DNA of 64,000 nucleotides, taken from Exilibacterium tricleocarpae (lineage in GTDB: Bacteria > Pseudomonadota > Gammaproteobacteria > Pseudomonadales > Cellvibrionaceae). The position numbers and the translations under genes are program-made. The stretch covers positions 1 through 64,000 of the forward strand of contig NZ_ML660106.1 in assembly GCF_007004655.1 (NCBI RefSeq), given 5' to 3'. Under the pieces are notes generated by a model that saw only the letters and a program-made list of their open reading frames with translations, had not been told where the DNA came from and did not search any database. Positions 7,708-17,170 of the stretch are shown here, one piece after another; positions within the stretch are counted from its first letter, which is position 1; every line of letters begins with the position of its first letter.

Positions 7708-9402
7708 ATGGACGACGTGGGCTTGAGCCGCCTCGACTCGATCATCATCCTGATCTACATTGTCGGCATCATCTGGTACGGCATCCGCAAGGGCAAACAA
7801 TCCAATTCCGAAGACTACTTTCTCGGCGGCCGCAGTATGACCTGGCCGATCGTGGGCATTTCACTGTTCGCCGCCAATATCGGCAGCAATACCCTTATCG
7901 GGCTCAGCTCATCGGCGTTTCAAGGCAATGTCGCCGTCTACAACTACGAGTGGATGGCGGCGGTAATCCTGGTGTTCTTCGCCATCTTCTTCCTGCCGTT
8001 TTATCTGCGCTCCAAGGTCTACACCATGCCGGAGTTTCTCGAGCGCCGCTTCGACAGCCGCTGCCGCTACCTGTTTTCCATCATTATGATCGTCGGCAAT
8101 ATCATTATCGATATGGCCTCGGGCCTGTACGCCGGCAACCTGATCCTGAAAATTATTTTCCCCGAGATAGACACCTGGATCATTATTTCCCTGCTGGCAC
8201 TGAGCGCCGCTGCCTACACCATCCCCGGGGGACTCTCCTCCGCCGTCCACACCGAGGTGCTGCAGGCGCTGCTGCTGGTGGCCGGCTCCTGCCTGCTCAC
8301 CTGGTTCTGCTTTCGCGAAGTCGGCGGTTGGGAGGGGATGACCAGCGGCCTCGACGCGCTCTTTGCCAGCGGCCAGACCCGACTGCCCGCCGATGAGGTG
8401 CTGAGCCTGGTCAAACCCGCCGACCACCCGCAGATGCCCTGGACCGGGCTGTTACTCGGCGTGCCCCTGCTGGGATTTTATTTCTGGGTCAACAACCAGT
8501 TTATCGTGCAGCGGGTTTTGTCGGCCAAAGACCTCAACCACGGCCGCTGGGGAGCTCTGTTTGCCGGGCTGTTGAAATTGCCGGTGCTGTTTATCATGGT
8601 GATTCCCGGTGCCGTCGCCACGGTGCTTTACACCGATCTGGATATCAGCTTTCTCGGCTACCAAATTCCGGCGGCGACGGGCGGGCAGACACTTTGCACC
8701 AGCCTCCACGACTGCCCCAATATGACCTATCCGGTGCTGATCTATAAACTGCTGCCGGTGGGTATTCTGGGCCTGGTGGTGGCCGGCATACTGGCGGCTA
8801 TGGCCTCCAGTATCTCCGCCACCCTGAACTCGGCCTCGACGCTGATTACCATGGACCTGGTCACTAAACTGCGCCCCGATATCGGCGGTAAAAAACTGGT
8901 GCGGGTAGGCCAGATCAACACCCTGGTGCTGGTGATCCTGGCGGCCGCCTGGGCACCGCAGATCGAGCGCTTTTCATCACTGTGGGAATACCTGCAATCG
9001 GTGCTGGCCTATATCTCCCCGCCGATTGCGGCGGCCTTCCTGGTGGGCCTTTTTTACAAGCGGGCCAATGCCCGCGGCGCCTTCGCCAGCCTGCTGCTCG
9101 GCTACGGTATCTCGATCGCCTTTCTGGTGGTAAAAACCGCCGGCTGGGCGCCGGCCATCACCAATATCCACTTCCTGTTGCAGGTGCCCGCGCTGCTGGT
9201 TATCTGTGCGGCCGCCAATATAGTGATCAGCGCCACCGCGCCGGCGCCCGCCGCCGAGGTGGTGGAACACTACACCTGGAAACCGGCGCTCTACCACGCT
9301 GAAACTCGAGAATTGGCCGCCCTGCCCTGGTACCAGAACTATCGCGTGCTCTCCATCGGCCTGCTGTTGGTTACCGCCGGCATTGTCGTAACGTTTTGGT
9401 GA
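7708..9402 (+). CDS. sodium:solute symporter, SSS/SGLT family
   Basis: 564 aa polytopic membrane protein of the solute:sodium symporter family. The N-terminus shows the family pattern: first helix (IIILIYIVGIIWYGI), then SEDYFLGGRSMTWPIVGISLFAANIGSNTLIGLSSSA in pieces, then about a dozen further helices. The central 'TIPGGLSSAVHTEVLQ' resembles the sugar-transporter branch (SGLT-like), so sugar or a related polar solute is the likely substrate; substrate is inference. ATG at 7708 follows AAGAGGT 8 nt upstream. It stands alone: the next gene is convergent. It marks the return from the Rhs accessory DNA to host-like sequence. Confidence 0.9.
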   Translation: MDDVGLSRLDSIIILIYIVGIIWYGIRKGKQSNSEDYFLGGRSMTWPIVGISLFAANIGSNTLIGLSSSAFQGNVAVYNYEWMAAVILVFFAIFFLPFYLRSKVYTMPEFLERRFDSRCRYLFSIIMIVGNIIIDMASGLYAGNLILKIIFPEIDTWIIISLLALSAAAYTIPGGLSSAVHTEVLQALLLVAGSCLLTWFCFREVGGWEGMTSGLDALFASGQTRLPADEVLSLVKPADHPQMPWTGLLLGVPLLGFYFWVNNQFIVQRVLSAKDLNHGRWGALFAGLLKLPVLFIMVIPGAVATVLYTDLDISFLGYQIPAATGGQTLCTSLHDCPNMTYPVLIYKLLPVGILGLVVAGILAAMASSISATLNSASTLITMDLVTKLRPDIGGKKLVRVGQINTLVLVILAAAWAPQIERFSSLWEYLQSVLAYISPPIAAAFLVGLFYKRANARGAFASLLLGYGISIAFLVVKTAGWAPAITNIHFLLQVPALLVICAAANIVISATAPAPAAEVVEHYTWKPALYHAETRELAALPWYQNYRVLSIGLLLVTAGIVVTFW

Positions 9403-9460
9403 TCTGGGAACCGCCGCGGCTGTAGCGCGGCAGAAGAGGTATGGAGAGGTATTTTGCGGA

Positions 9461-9802
9461 TTAGCTGTCGGCGCCGGGCTTGGGAGAAAAGCCGGACTGA
9501 AACGGCAGGTGGGTTACCTTGTCACCGGCCTTGATGTCGCTCACTTTACCCGGCCCTTCCTTTTCCACTTCGTCGATGCGGATGACCGAGTGCATGGGTA
9601 TGTAGGAGCGCTTTACGGATTCGAATTCGCCTTTCAACTTCTCTTCACCGGGGTCCACGACCAGTTGCGTGCGCTCGCCAAAAACGAACTCCTCCACTTC
9701 TATAAAGCCGTACATATCGCTTTGATAGATGGCGCGGGCGTAGACTTCATACACCTGGCCCTGGTTGTAGAAGATAATCTTGTAAATCGGGTTGGCTGCC
9801 AT
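9461..9802 (-). CDS. DUF1820 family protein
   Basis: 113 aa soluble protein matching the gammaproteobacterial DUF1820 family: starts MAANPIYKIIFYNQGQVYEVYA, continues with YGFIEVEEFVFGE and ends HLPFQSGFSPKPG. The frame is open further upstream, but conserved family members begin at this Met, so 9802 is chosen; the ribosome site is weak. Function of the family is unknown. It is convergent with the symporter and divergent from miaB, a common position for this gene next to miaB. Confidence 0.85.
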   Translation of the reverse strand: MAANPIYKIIFYNQGQVYEVYARAIYQSDMYGFIEVEEFVFGERTQLVVDPGEEKLKGEFESVKRSYIPMHSVIRIDEVEKEGPGKVSDIKAGDKVTHLPFQSGFSPKPGADS

Positions 9803-10091
9803 ATCGGGTTTTGCTCGTCTGGTGTCACGGTTGCGCCTGCGGCGGCAAGTAGCAGGCGGTTTAGCCCGCCGGCGTAGTAAAACGACTTGTAGCTCAAGAT
9901 GGGGACAATTCCCGCAAATACAACCCCCGTAACCGAGCGTAACCGCGCCGGCCGACCCCGCGGGGTATCGTTTTTGCCGGCCAGTCCCGCTATAATGCTC
10001 GGCCCGTTTTAGCTGGTTAGATTTTAAACAAACACCGGCAGTCGGTACCGCCACCACCCGGTTGCCGATTGTCTGTCAGCAGGAACCCTCT

Positions 10092-11462
10092 ATGGCCGCC
10101 AAAGGCGCTAAAAAGCTTTTTATCCAGACCCATGGTTGTCAGATGAACGAGTACGACTCCGCCCGCATGCGCGACCTGCTCGGCGAGTCCCACCAGATGG
10201 AGGCCACGGACGATCCGGCCGAGGCCGATGTGCTGCTGATCAATACCTGTTCCATCCGCGAAAAGGCCCAGGAGAAACTGTTTCACCAACTGGGGCGCTG
10301 GAAACACCTCAAAGAGGCGAAACCCGACCTGCTGATCGGTGTCGGCGGCTGTGTCGCCAGCCAGGAGGGTGCGGCCATCGCCGACCGCGCCCCATACGTC
10401 GACCTGATATTCGGCCCGCAAACCCTGCACCGCCTACCCGAAATGATTGAAACGCCAACAGCCGGCGGTGCCGTGGTGGTGGATATCAGCTTCCCGGAAA
10501 TCGAAAAATTCGACCGCCTGCCGGAGCCGGAGGCGGACGGCGCCAGCGCCTTTGTCTCTGTCATGGAGGGCTGCTCCAAGTACTGTACGTTCTGCGTGGT
10601 GCCCTACACCCGGGGCGAAGAGGTCAGCCGCCCGGCGGCCGATGTACTGGCGGAGGTGGCCCATCTCGCCACCCAGGGCGTGCGCGAAATCAATCTGCTG
10701 GGGCAGAATGTCAACGCCTACCGCGGCGAGGCGCCCGCCGCCGGCAGAAGCGGCGCGCCGGTGGACCTGGCCGAGTTGATCACCTATGTCGCCGCCATCG
10801 ACGGTATCGACCGCATCCGCTTTACCACCTCCCATCCGGTGGAGTTTTCCGACAGCCTGATCGAGGTTTACGCCGAGGTGCCGGAGTTGGTCAGCCATCT
10901 GCACCTGCCGGTACAGAGCGGTTCCGACCGGATTCTGGCCGCCATGAAGCGCGGCCATACGGTACTCGAGTACAAATCCAAACTGCGGCGCCTGAAGAAA
11001 ATCCGGCCCGATATGTGCTTTTCATCGGACTTTATCGTCGGCTTTCCCGGCGAGACCGACGCCGACTTCGCCGCCACCATGAAGTTGATCGAGGAGATGG
11101 ATTTTGATATATCATTCAGCTTTATCTATAGCCGGCGCCCCGGCACCCCCGCCGCCGATCTGGCCGACGAGACGCCGGAGCTGGTGAAAAAGCAACGCCT
11201 GCAACGTCTGCAGGCGTGCATCAACCAGCAGGCCCAGCGCATCAGCCGGCAGATGGTGGGCAATACCGAGCGCGTGCTGGTGACCGGTTATTCGAAGAAG
11301 GACCCCGGCCAACTGGCCGGCCGCACCGAGAACAACCGGGTAGTCAATTTCCACTGCGACAATGCCGCTTTAATTGGCCGTTTCGCCGACATTCTGATTG
11401 CCGAGGCCCTGCCGAACTCCCTGCGCGGCGAGCTGGTGGGATCAGAGCTGGATGGCGAGTAA
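10092..11462 (+). CDS. miaB: tRNA-2-methylthio-N6-isopentenyladenosine-37 synthase MiaB
   Basis: 456 aa radical-SAM methylthiotransferase that adds the 2-methylthio group to i6A37 of tRNAs reading UNN codons. The N-terminal MTTase domain has Cys16, Cys53 and Cys87 for one [4Fe-4S] cluster. The radical-SAM motif Cys161-x3-Cys165-x2-Cys168 (CSKYCTFC) binds the second. A C-terminal TRAM domain ([19 protein letters not shown]) ends the protein. ATG 10092 follows AGGA at 8 nt and is preferred over an upstream TTG in the same frame. First gene of the miaB-phoH-ybeY-corC cluster typical of gammaproteobacteria. Confidence 0.97.
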   Translation: MAAKGAKKLFIQTHGCQMNEYDSARMRDLLGESHQMEATDDPAEADVLLINTCSIREKAQEKLFHQLGRWKHLKEAKPDLLIGVGGCVASQEGAAIADRAPYVDLIFGPQTLHRLPEMIETPTAGGAVVVDISFPEIEKFDRLPEPEADGASAFVSVMEGCSKYCTFCVVPYTRGEEVSRPAADVLAEVAHLATQGVREINLLGQNVNAYRGEAPAAGRSGAPVDLAELITYVAAIDGIDRIRFTTSHPVEFSDSLIEVYAEVPELVSHLHLPVQSGSDRILAAMKRGHTVLEYKSKLRRLKKIRPDMCFSSDFIVGFPGETDADFAATMKLIEEMDFDISFSFIYSRRPGTPAADLADETPELVKKQRLQRLQACINQQAQRISRQMVGNTERVLVTGYSKKDPGQLAGRTENNRVVNFHCDNAALIGRFADILIAEALPNSLRGELVGSELDGE

Positions 11463-11586
11463 TCTCGAGCCGCTATAAAGGCCCGGCTATTAAGAACCAT
11501 ATAGCTGATTCCTGGGGTTTCCAGCTTCACTTGAATGGGTTAGGCTAGCTCGAAACGGTTGCCGAAAGGACCTAGTTTTACGTATT

Positions 11587-12702
11587 TTGGACAGTCACAC
11601 TGCCACTGAACAAGCTGCCACTGAACAAAAGGTAGTAGCTCGACGGGTTACACTCGAACCTGACGACGCGCGTCGATTAGCCAGCCTCTGCGGCCAATTT
11701 GACGAACACCTGCGCCAAATAGAGCAGCGTCTGGATATCGAGATTCGCAATCGCGGCAACGATTTCTCCCTGCACGGACCCCCAAACTCCACCCGCGCGG
11801 CGGGACGCCTGCTCACATCCCTGTATCGGGAAACCGACAGGGGTGTCGATTTGACGCCGGATGAAGTGCACCTGGCGCTCCAGCAGTTACTGCAAACCCT
11901 TATCCAGTCATCACCCCAACCCCGTGTCGAGGCACAGATGGACGATCAAACCCGGGCGGTTGACAGCGGCGACGCCGTCGACGGCAGCGCTGACAGCAGT
12001 ATCGATACCGATTCCAATATCGAAGAACTCACCCTGATTCGCACCAAGAAATGCACGGTAAAGCCGCGCGGGCTCAACCAGCAGCGTTATGTGCGGGCGG
12101 TGCAGACCCAGGACATCAACTTCGGGGTCGGGCCGGCGGGCACCGGCAAAACCTACCTGGCCGTGGCCTGTGCCGTCGAGGCACTGTTAAAAGACGAAGT
12201 CGAGCGCATCCTGCTGGTGCGCCCGGCGGTGGAAGCCGGGGAAAAGCTGGGCTTCCTGCCCGGCGACCTGGCGCAAAAAGTGGACCCTTACTTACGCCCG
12301 CTCTACGATGCCCTCTATGAAATGCTGGGCTTTGAAACCGTCGACAAGCTGATCGAGCGCAATGTCATCGAAGTCGCACCGCTGGCTTATATGCGCGGCC
12401 GCACGCTCAACAATGCCTTTGTGATTCTCGACGAGAGCCAGAACACCACCCGCGAACAAATGAAAATGTTTCTGACCCGCATTGGTTTCGGCTCCACTGC
12501 GGTGATCAACGGCGATCCCTCGCAAATTGACCTGCCCCGCGGCCAGGCTTCCGGCCTGCGCCACGCCATGCAGGTCCTGGAACATGTAGCCGGTATCAGT
12601 TTTATCTTCTTTACCGCCAAGGATGTCGTACGCCACCCGCTGGTGCAGCGTATTGTCGAAGCCTACGATCAATTCGAACAGGCGCACGACCAAAACCAAT
12701 GA
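11587..12702 (+). CDS. ybeZ: PhoH family ATPase (YbeZ)
   Basis: 371 aa PhoH-like P-loop ATPase. The N-terminal domain has 'LCGQFDEHLRQIEQRLDIEI', the Walker A is GPAGTGKT and the Walker B region reads AFVILDESQNTT. In E. coli YbeZ works beside YbeY in rRNA and RNA metabolism. No ATG exists before codon 118, so translation most likely starts at the TTG at 11587; residues 1-17 are unconserved. An acidic unconserved insert (about residues 117-145) separates the N-terminal and ATPase domains. The stop overlaps the ybeY start by 4 bp. Confidence 0.93.
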   Translation: MDSHTATEQAATEQKVVARRVTLEPDDARRLASLCGQFDEHLRQIEQRLDIEIRNRGNDFSLHGPPNSTRAAGRLLTSLYRETDRGVDLTPDEVHLALQQLLQTLIQSSPQPRVEAQMDDQTRAVDSGDAVDGSADSSIDTDSNIEELTLIRTKKCTVKPRGLNQQRYVRAVQTQDINFGVGPAGTGKTYLAVACAVEALLKDEVERILLVRPAVEAGEKLGFLPGDLAQKVDPYLRPLYDALYEMLGFETVDKLIERNVIEVAPLAYMRGRTLNNAFVILDESQNTTREQMKMFLTRIGFGSTAVINGDPSQIDLPRGQASGLRHAMQVLEHVAGISFIFFTAKDVVRHPLVQRIVEAYDQFEQAHDQNQ

Positions 12703-13187
12703 GCCTCGATATCGATATACAAGTCGCCAGCACCGGCGACCGGGTCCCCGACCCCTCGCAAATCCGCCGCTGGGTAACAGCGACACTGGCGGCGGGCGCC
12801 GCGGTGCGGCCGCACGCGCCGACAGAGTTGAGTGTGCGCATTGTCGGCGCGGACGAGAGCCGCCGGCTCAATCGCCAGTACCGCGGCCGGGACAAGCCCA
12901 CGAATGTGCTGTCATTTCCCGCCGATTTACCCCCGGACCTGCCACTGCCGCTGCTCGGCGACCTGGTGGTCTGCGCGCCGGTGGTGATCGCCGAGGCGCG
13001 CGACCAGGGCAAGCCGGTCGAGGCCCACTGGGCCCATATGCTGGTACACGGCACCCTGCATCTGCTCGGCTACGATCACGTTGCGGATGCCGACGCGCTG
13101 GTTATGGAGGACCTGGAAACCCGTATCCTGCTGGACCTGCACTATCCGGCGCCCTACGAACTCGACCGGCAGGCAGCCGGGCACTGA
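12699..13187 (+). CDS. ybeY: endoribonuclease YbeY
   Basis: 162 aa single-domain zinc-dependent RNase needed for 16S rRNA 3' maturation and 70S quality control. The zinc motif HGTLHLLGYDH supplies His117, His121 and His127. The conserved 'RDKPTNVLSFP' lies at residues 64-74. ATG overlaps the phoH stop (ATGA), indicating coupling. The last residues (about 145-162) extend beyond the catalytic core. Confidence 0.96.
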   Translation: MSLDIDIQVASTGDRVPDPSQIRRWVTATLAAGAAVRPHAPTELSVRIVGADESRRLNRQYRGRDKPTNVLSFPADLPPDLPLPLLGDLVVCAPVVIAEARDQGKPVEAHWAHMLVHGTLHLLGYDHVADADALVMEDLETRILLDLHYPAPYELDRQAAGH

Positions 13188-13229
13188 CCCCAACCTCACC
13201 ACCGACGCACCAGGAGAACTCTGAAGACC

Positions 13230-14099
13230 ATGAGCGAAGAACCCCCGAGTACCGGCCAGGCCAACGGCAAACAACAGGAAAAGTCGTGGCTCGACCGACT
13301 GCTACACGCCTTCACCGGCGAGCCGAAGTCCCGCGAGGAACTGCGGGACATTATCAAAGACGCCGCCGACAACAAGCTGCTGGACCAGGAAGCGCTGAGC
13401 ATTATCGAAGGGGCATTCGACGTATCCGAACAGCAGGTGCGCGAAATTATGGTGCCGCGCTCGCATATGGTAGTGGTGCGAGTGGACGACCAACCGGAAG
13501 CTTTTTTGCCCAAAGTGATCGAATCGGGACACTCGCGTTTCCCGGTGGTCGGCGAATCGGCGGACGATATCAAAGGGATTTTGCTGGCCAAGGACCTCTT
13601 GCCACTGATCCTCAACGGCCAACAAGATTTCGTCCTGGAAAGTATTTTACGACCCGCCAATATTATTCCGGAAAGCAAAAGGCTGAATGTGCTGCTGCGG
13701 GAATTTCGTGAAAACCGCTACCATATGGCGCTGGTCATTGACGAGTACGGCGGTATCTCCGGCCTGGTCACCATCGAGGATATTCTCGAGGAAATCGTCG
13801 GCGAAATCGAGGACGAAACCGACGAAGACGTGGAGGATACCTTTATCCGCCAGGTCTCCGACAACGACTTTATCATCAAGGCACTCACGCCCATCGAAGA
13901 GTTCAACCAGCATTTCAGGGCCGACTTCAGCGACGATGAGTTCGACACCATCGGCGGCATCTTAATGCGCGCCTTCGGCCATTTGCCGCAGCGCAATGAA
14001 GCCACCGAGGTCAACGGCTACCAGTTTCGCGTACTCTATTCCGACAATCGCCAGATTCATTTACTGCGCCTGACAACGCCGGAACCTCTATCTCACTGA
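13230..14099 (+). CDS. corC: CorC/HlyC family CBS-domain transporter-associated protein
   Basis: 289 aa. A short polar N-terminus precedes two CBS domains (REIMVPRSHMVVV...; LALVIDEYGGISGLVTIEDILEEIVGEI) and a C-terminal CorC_HlyC domain (DDEFDTIGGILMRAFGHLP). CorC is linked to magnesium/cobalt efflux; it lacks membrane segments and is cytosolic. Acidic stretch EIEDETDEDVED near residue 195 may bind divalent cations. It begins 42 bp after ybeY. In related bacteria lnt follows directly; here a two-component pair intervenes. Confidence 0.93.
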   Translation: MSEEPPSTGQANGKQQEKSWLDRLLHAFTGEPKSREELRDIIKDAADNKLLDQEALSIIEGAFDVSEQQVREIMVPRSHMVVVRVDDQPEAFLPKVIESGHSRFPVVGESADDIKGILLAKDLLPLILNGQQDFVLESILRPANIIPESKRLNVLLREFRENRYHMALVIDEYGGISGLVTIEDILEEIVGEIEDETDEDVEDTFIRQVSDNDFIIKALTPIEEFNQHFRADFSDDEFDTIGGILMRAFGHLPQRNEATEVNGYQFRVLYSDNRQIHLLRLTTPEPLSH

Positions 14100-14175
14100 A
14101 CTCAATGCGAGGCTCGAACTTACGCAATCGAGTTCTGTTGAACGCCGCCCGAGCAGGGTTTTTCCCGCCCAGGCA

Positions 14176-16275
14176 CTAGAGCACCGGCCGCGGCAGACAC
14201 AGGCAGGCATGGGTGCCAACCACCGCGGCGGCGGCATTTTTCGGGTGGATCGTGAGCGTGCAGCGCATGGATTCAGACAGCGCTTTTACCGCCGCCAGAC
14301 CCAGTCCGCTACCCTCGGCCGCGCTGTTCTCCTGTTGCAGGGGGCGATACAACGCCGGCAGGCGCCGGGCGTCGATACCGGGACCGGTATCCCAAACCTC
14401 GATACAGGCCTCCCCGGCCCGGCGGCGCACACCGAGCACGACCCGGCCCGCCGGGGTATATTTCACCGCATTGGACACCAGGTTACTGACGATGCGCATC
14501 ACCGTCGTCGGGTTCGCCTCCACCACCACCGAGGTGCCGAGATAGTGGAAGGCGATATTTTTCTTCGCCGCTTCCTTGCCAAAAATGTAGGCGACGTTAT
14601 CCAGCACATCGGACAATTCAAACCGCTCCGCCACACTGTCGACGGCGGCGTCTTCCCGCAACAGTTCACCCGAACGGCTCAGTTCTCCCTCCAGGGTCTG
14701 CTCGACCACCTCATCCAGGTAATCGACGCACTGTTTCATATGCGCAACCTGGCGCTCCTCGAGTGGCTGATCGCCGGCGAGGTTGGCCAGCGACAGCTTG
14801 AACGCCGCCAGGGGCTGGCGCATATCGTGGGTGGCCGTGGCGAGGTAGCGTGCCTGTTCGCGCAGGCGTTCAAGCATATTGCCGCGCTGCTTCTCACTCT
14901 CCAGCAACCGCGCCGTGACCCGCGCTTTGCTGGCCGACAATTCCGCCTCGCGCACCAGGCTGTGCTGGTAGGCCCTGCGCACCATCGAACTCTGGTCCGC
15001 CAGCGCCAGGGCGAACAGGGCGATTTCCACCAGTACCGCCCAGCGCGTCAGCTCATAACCGACCTGCACCGCCATAAAACCGGACAGCCAGTGATTGGCC
15101 GTCAACAGCAGTCCCGCCGCAAACAGTATCGACCAGCCGAGCACGTAAAACCTGACTTCCCGATAGCCCTTGATCCAGGAGTAAACGCCAAAACCACAGC
15201 ACAGCAAACCGCCCGCGAGACTGATCATAAACGCCCATTTTTTTATCACCTGTTGCCAGCCGAAACTGAATATCACCAGTGCCGCCAGGGTCACCCCCAT
15301 GTGCGCCAGTGCCAGGTAAAACAGCGCGGGAAAACGGCGGCGCAAATCCAGAAACAACACGCCGAACAGCACCGCAAACAGAATGGCTCCGAGCCCCAGG
15401 TAAGCCGAGGCCACCGCGTTCCAGCGCGGCGAATCGGGCCACAGGTACTGAAAACTGACGCCCTCCATATGAATAACATAGAGCACCACGGTGGTGACGT
15501 AGACAGCGTAGGCGATATAGACAGACGTCGCGCTTTTCAAAGCGTTGAGAAAGCTGTACAACACCATAAAAGCTGCGGCACCGACAAATAACATCAACTG
15601 GGCGGTTTCACTGACCGAGCGATAAAAAAAGGCCTGGCGATCGTAAATGTCGATTTTCATCTGCGCGGTGCCCCCGGAGCGGTAGGCGAGCAGCAGGGTT
15701 TGCTCAGCGCCGGCATCGGTCACCACGGGAATCACCAGATTTCTGTAGGCAATCAGGCGTTGCCCAAAAGGGGCATCGCGGTGCAGCCGCAGCAGCTCCG
15801 CCGGTGCCGCCCCCGCTGCGATCTGACAGACAGTTATCGACTGCCAAAAGGTGGAGTTCAGATCGATAACCCGCTCCTGCGCTACTGCTGAAATATTGCG
15901 CAAGTTGATTTTCACCAGTACTTGCGCCGGGGAAAAACCGTAGTCGATCAACCCATCGGTGGGGCTGAACGCAATGGTTTCCAGGCGCTGCGCCGCCTCA
16001 TCACAACGGAGATCGGTACCCGGGTTAAGCGCGTGGGACAGGTGAGTGACAACGGTCTCAACAAGGGTCTCAACAACAGCCTCACCACCACCCGCATCCG
16101 AACCGCTGGCGGCGAACGCAGGCGCCGCCGGTACCAGGACCAGCAGCAAGATCGCGGTGGCCAACGCGGATAACGGGCCGCGGCGCCAGTTCGACTGAAG
16201 CCCACAACGCCTGCCAGGCCATTCAGACAACTGCTGGTTAATCCAACACCTCGGCAATATCCGGGCTGGCTGCAT
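14176..16275 (-). CDS. 7TMR-DISM sensor histidine kinase
   Basis: 699 aa. After a basic N-terminus, residues 35-56 form a signal/membrane segment ending AFA; residues 57-220 form an extracellular beta-rich sensor of the 7TMR-DISMED2 type (inferred from position and fold pattern). Seven membrane helices follow at about 225-430 (7TMR-DISM_7TM), then a coiled coil and a HisKA box with phospho-acceptor His483 in ATHDMRQPLA. HATPase_c has N boxes (RIVSNLVSNAVKYT) and G boxes (DTGPGI, GSGLGLAAV). DISM sensors often detect carbohydrates; the ligand here is unknown. It is divergent from the LuxR-type regulator at 16410, its likely partner. Confidence 0.9.
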   Translation of the reverse strand: MQPARILPRCWINQQLSEWPGRRCGLQSNWRRGPLSALATAILLLVLVPAAPAFAASGSDAGGGEAVVETLVETVVTHLSHALNPGTDLRCDEAAQRLETIAFSPTDGLIDYGFSPAQVLVKINLRNISAVAQERVIDLNSTFWQSITVCQIAAGAAPAELLRLHRDAPFGQRLIAYRNLVIPVVTDAGAEQTLLLAYRSGGTAQMKIDIYDRQAFFYRSVSETAQLMLFVGAAAFMVLYSFLNALKSATSVYIAYAVYVTTVVLYVIHMEGVSFQYLWPDSPRWNAVASAYLGLGAILFAVLFGVLFLDLRRRFPALFYLALAHMGVTLAALVIFSFGWQQVIKKWAFMISLAGGLLCCGFGVYSWIKGYREVRFYVLGWSILFAAGLLLTANHWLSGFMAVQVGYELTRWAVLVEIALFALALADQSSMVRRAYQHSLVREAELSASKARVTARLLESEKQRGNMLERLREQARYLATATHDMRQPLAAFKLSLANLAGDQPLEERQVAHMKQCVDYLDEVVEQTLEGELSRSGELLREDAAVDSVAERFELSDVLDNVAYIFGKEAAKKNIAFHYLGTSVVVEANPTTVMRIVSNLVSNAVKYTPAGRVVLGVRRRAGEACIEVWDTGPGIDARRLPALYRPLQQENSAAEGSGLGLAAVKALSESMRCTLTIHPKNAAAAVVGTHACLCLPRPVL

Positions 16276-16409
16276 ACGCTATTGATCTCGTTTGGCTGCA
16301 TGTTCGCCCGAACCGGCGCGGCTGATTCGGCGTCTTGTTTTTGTGCCTGGATTGATCGAGCGGAACTGAGTATATTGGAAAACCGGTCCCGCCAACAAAC
16401 CCGCCCATC

Positions 16410-17042
16410 ATGAGCAACACTCTCAACAGTAAAAAAATATCGATTCTGATCGCCGACGATCATCAGGTGGTGCGCGACGGGCTGCGCGCCCGCCTGGAAA
16501 AACTCGGGCACTATCAGGTGCTGCCCGATGCCGCCGACGGCATTACCGCACTGGCGTTGTGCCGGCAGCACCGCCCGAATATTGTGCTGCTCGATGCACA
16601 GATGCCGGGGATGTCGGGGTTGGATGTCTGCGCTGAAATCAAACGCCGCTGCCCCGCCACCCGCGTGGTTTTTTTCACCGGCCAGACCCAGCGCCAGACG
16701 CTGTTGCCCCTGGTCAATGCCGGCGCCGCGGGTGTGTTTCTGAAGTCCGACGATTTCGAGCAGGTACTGCTGGCGTTGCCGGAAATACTGCAGGGCACGG
16801 CGACGCTGTCGGCATCGGTGCGGGAACTGGCCGGCAGCGACGACGACAGCGGCCTCACCAAACGCGAGGCCCAGGTGCTGCGACTCATAACCCTCGGCCA
16901 CACCAATCGCGAAATCGCCGAACTCCTGCACATCAGCGCCAAGACCGTGGACCGGCATCGCACCAACCTGATGAGAAAACTGCAGGTACATTCAGTGTCG
17001 GAACTGATGCGACGCTCGTTCGAGTTGGGCCTTATCGACTGA
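16410..17042 (+). CDS. NarL/FixJ-type response regulator
   Basis: 210 aa. The receiver domain has the acidic pair DD (16-17), phospho-acceptor Asp62 (LLDAQMPG) and the conserved Lys (VFLKSDD). The C-terminal LuxR HTH reads LTKREAQVLRLITLGHTNREIAELL with recognition helix SAKTVDRHRTNLM. Divergent from the DISM kinase with 134 bp between, which probably carries both promoters. The regulated genes cannot be read from the sequence. Confidence 0.92.
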   Translation: MSNTLNSKKISILIADDHQVVRDGLRARLEKLGHYQVLPDAADGITALALCRQHRPNIVLLDAQMPGMSGLDVCAEIKRRCPATRVVFFTGQTQRQTLLPLVNAGAAGVFLKSDDFEQVLLALPEILQGTATLSASVRELAGSDDDSGLTKREAQVLRLITLGHTNREIAELLHISAKTVDRHRTNLMRKLQVHSVSELMRRSFELGLID

Positions 17043-17170
17043 GCTGCGCCGCCAGAGACAGCCCGGGCGGTAATTGCCAACGCTTGGCCAGGTTCCGGAA
17101 ACACGAAACTCGTGCCGGCGGCTATTCGCCGTTACACTAACGCTTTTTTTGCAGAAGGAAGCAGTAGCCA

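Noticed and set aside
12623-13711. 362-aa plus-strand frame across phoH, ybeY and corC
   Set aside because: It overlaps three well-supported genes in another frame and has shadow composition.
14209-15591. 460-aa plus-strand open frame
   Set aside because: Antisense of the DISM sensor kinase, whose H, N and G boxes are intact.
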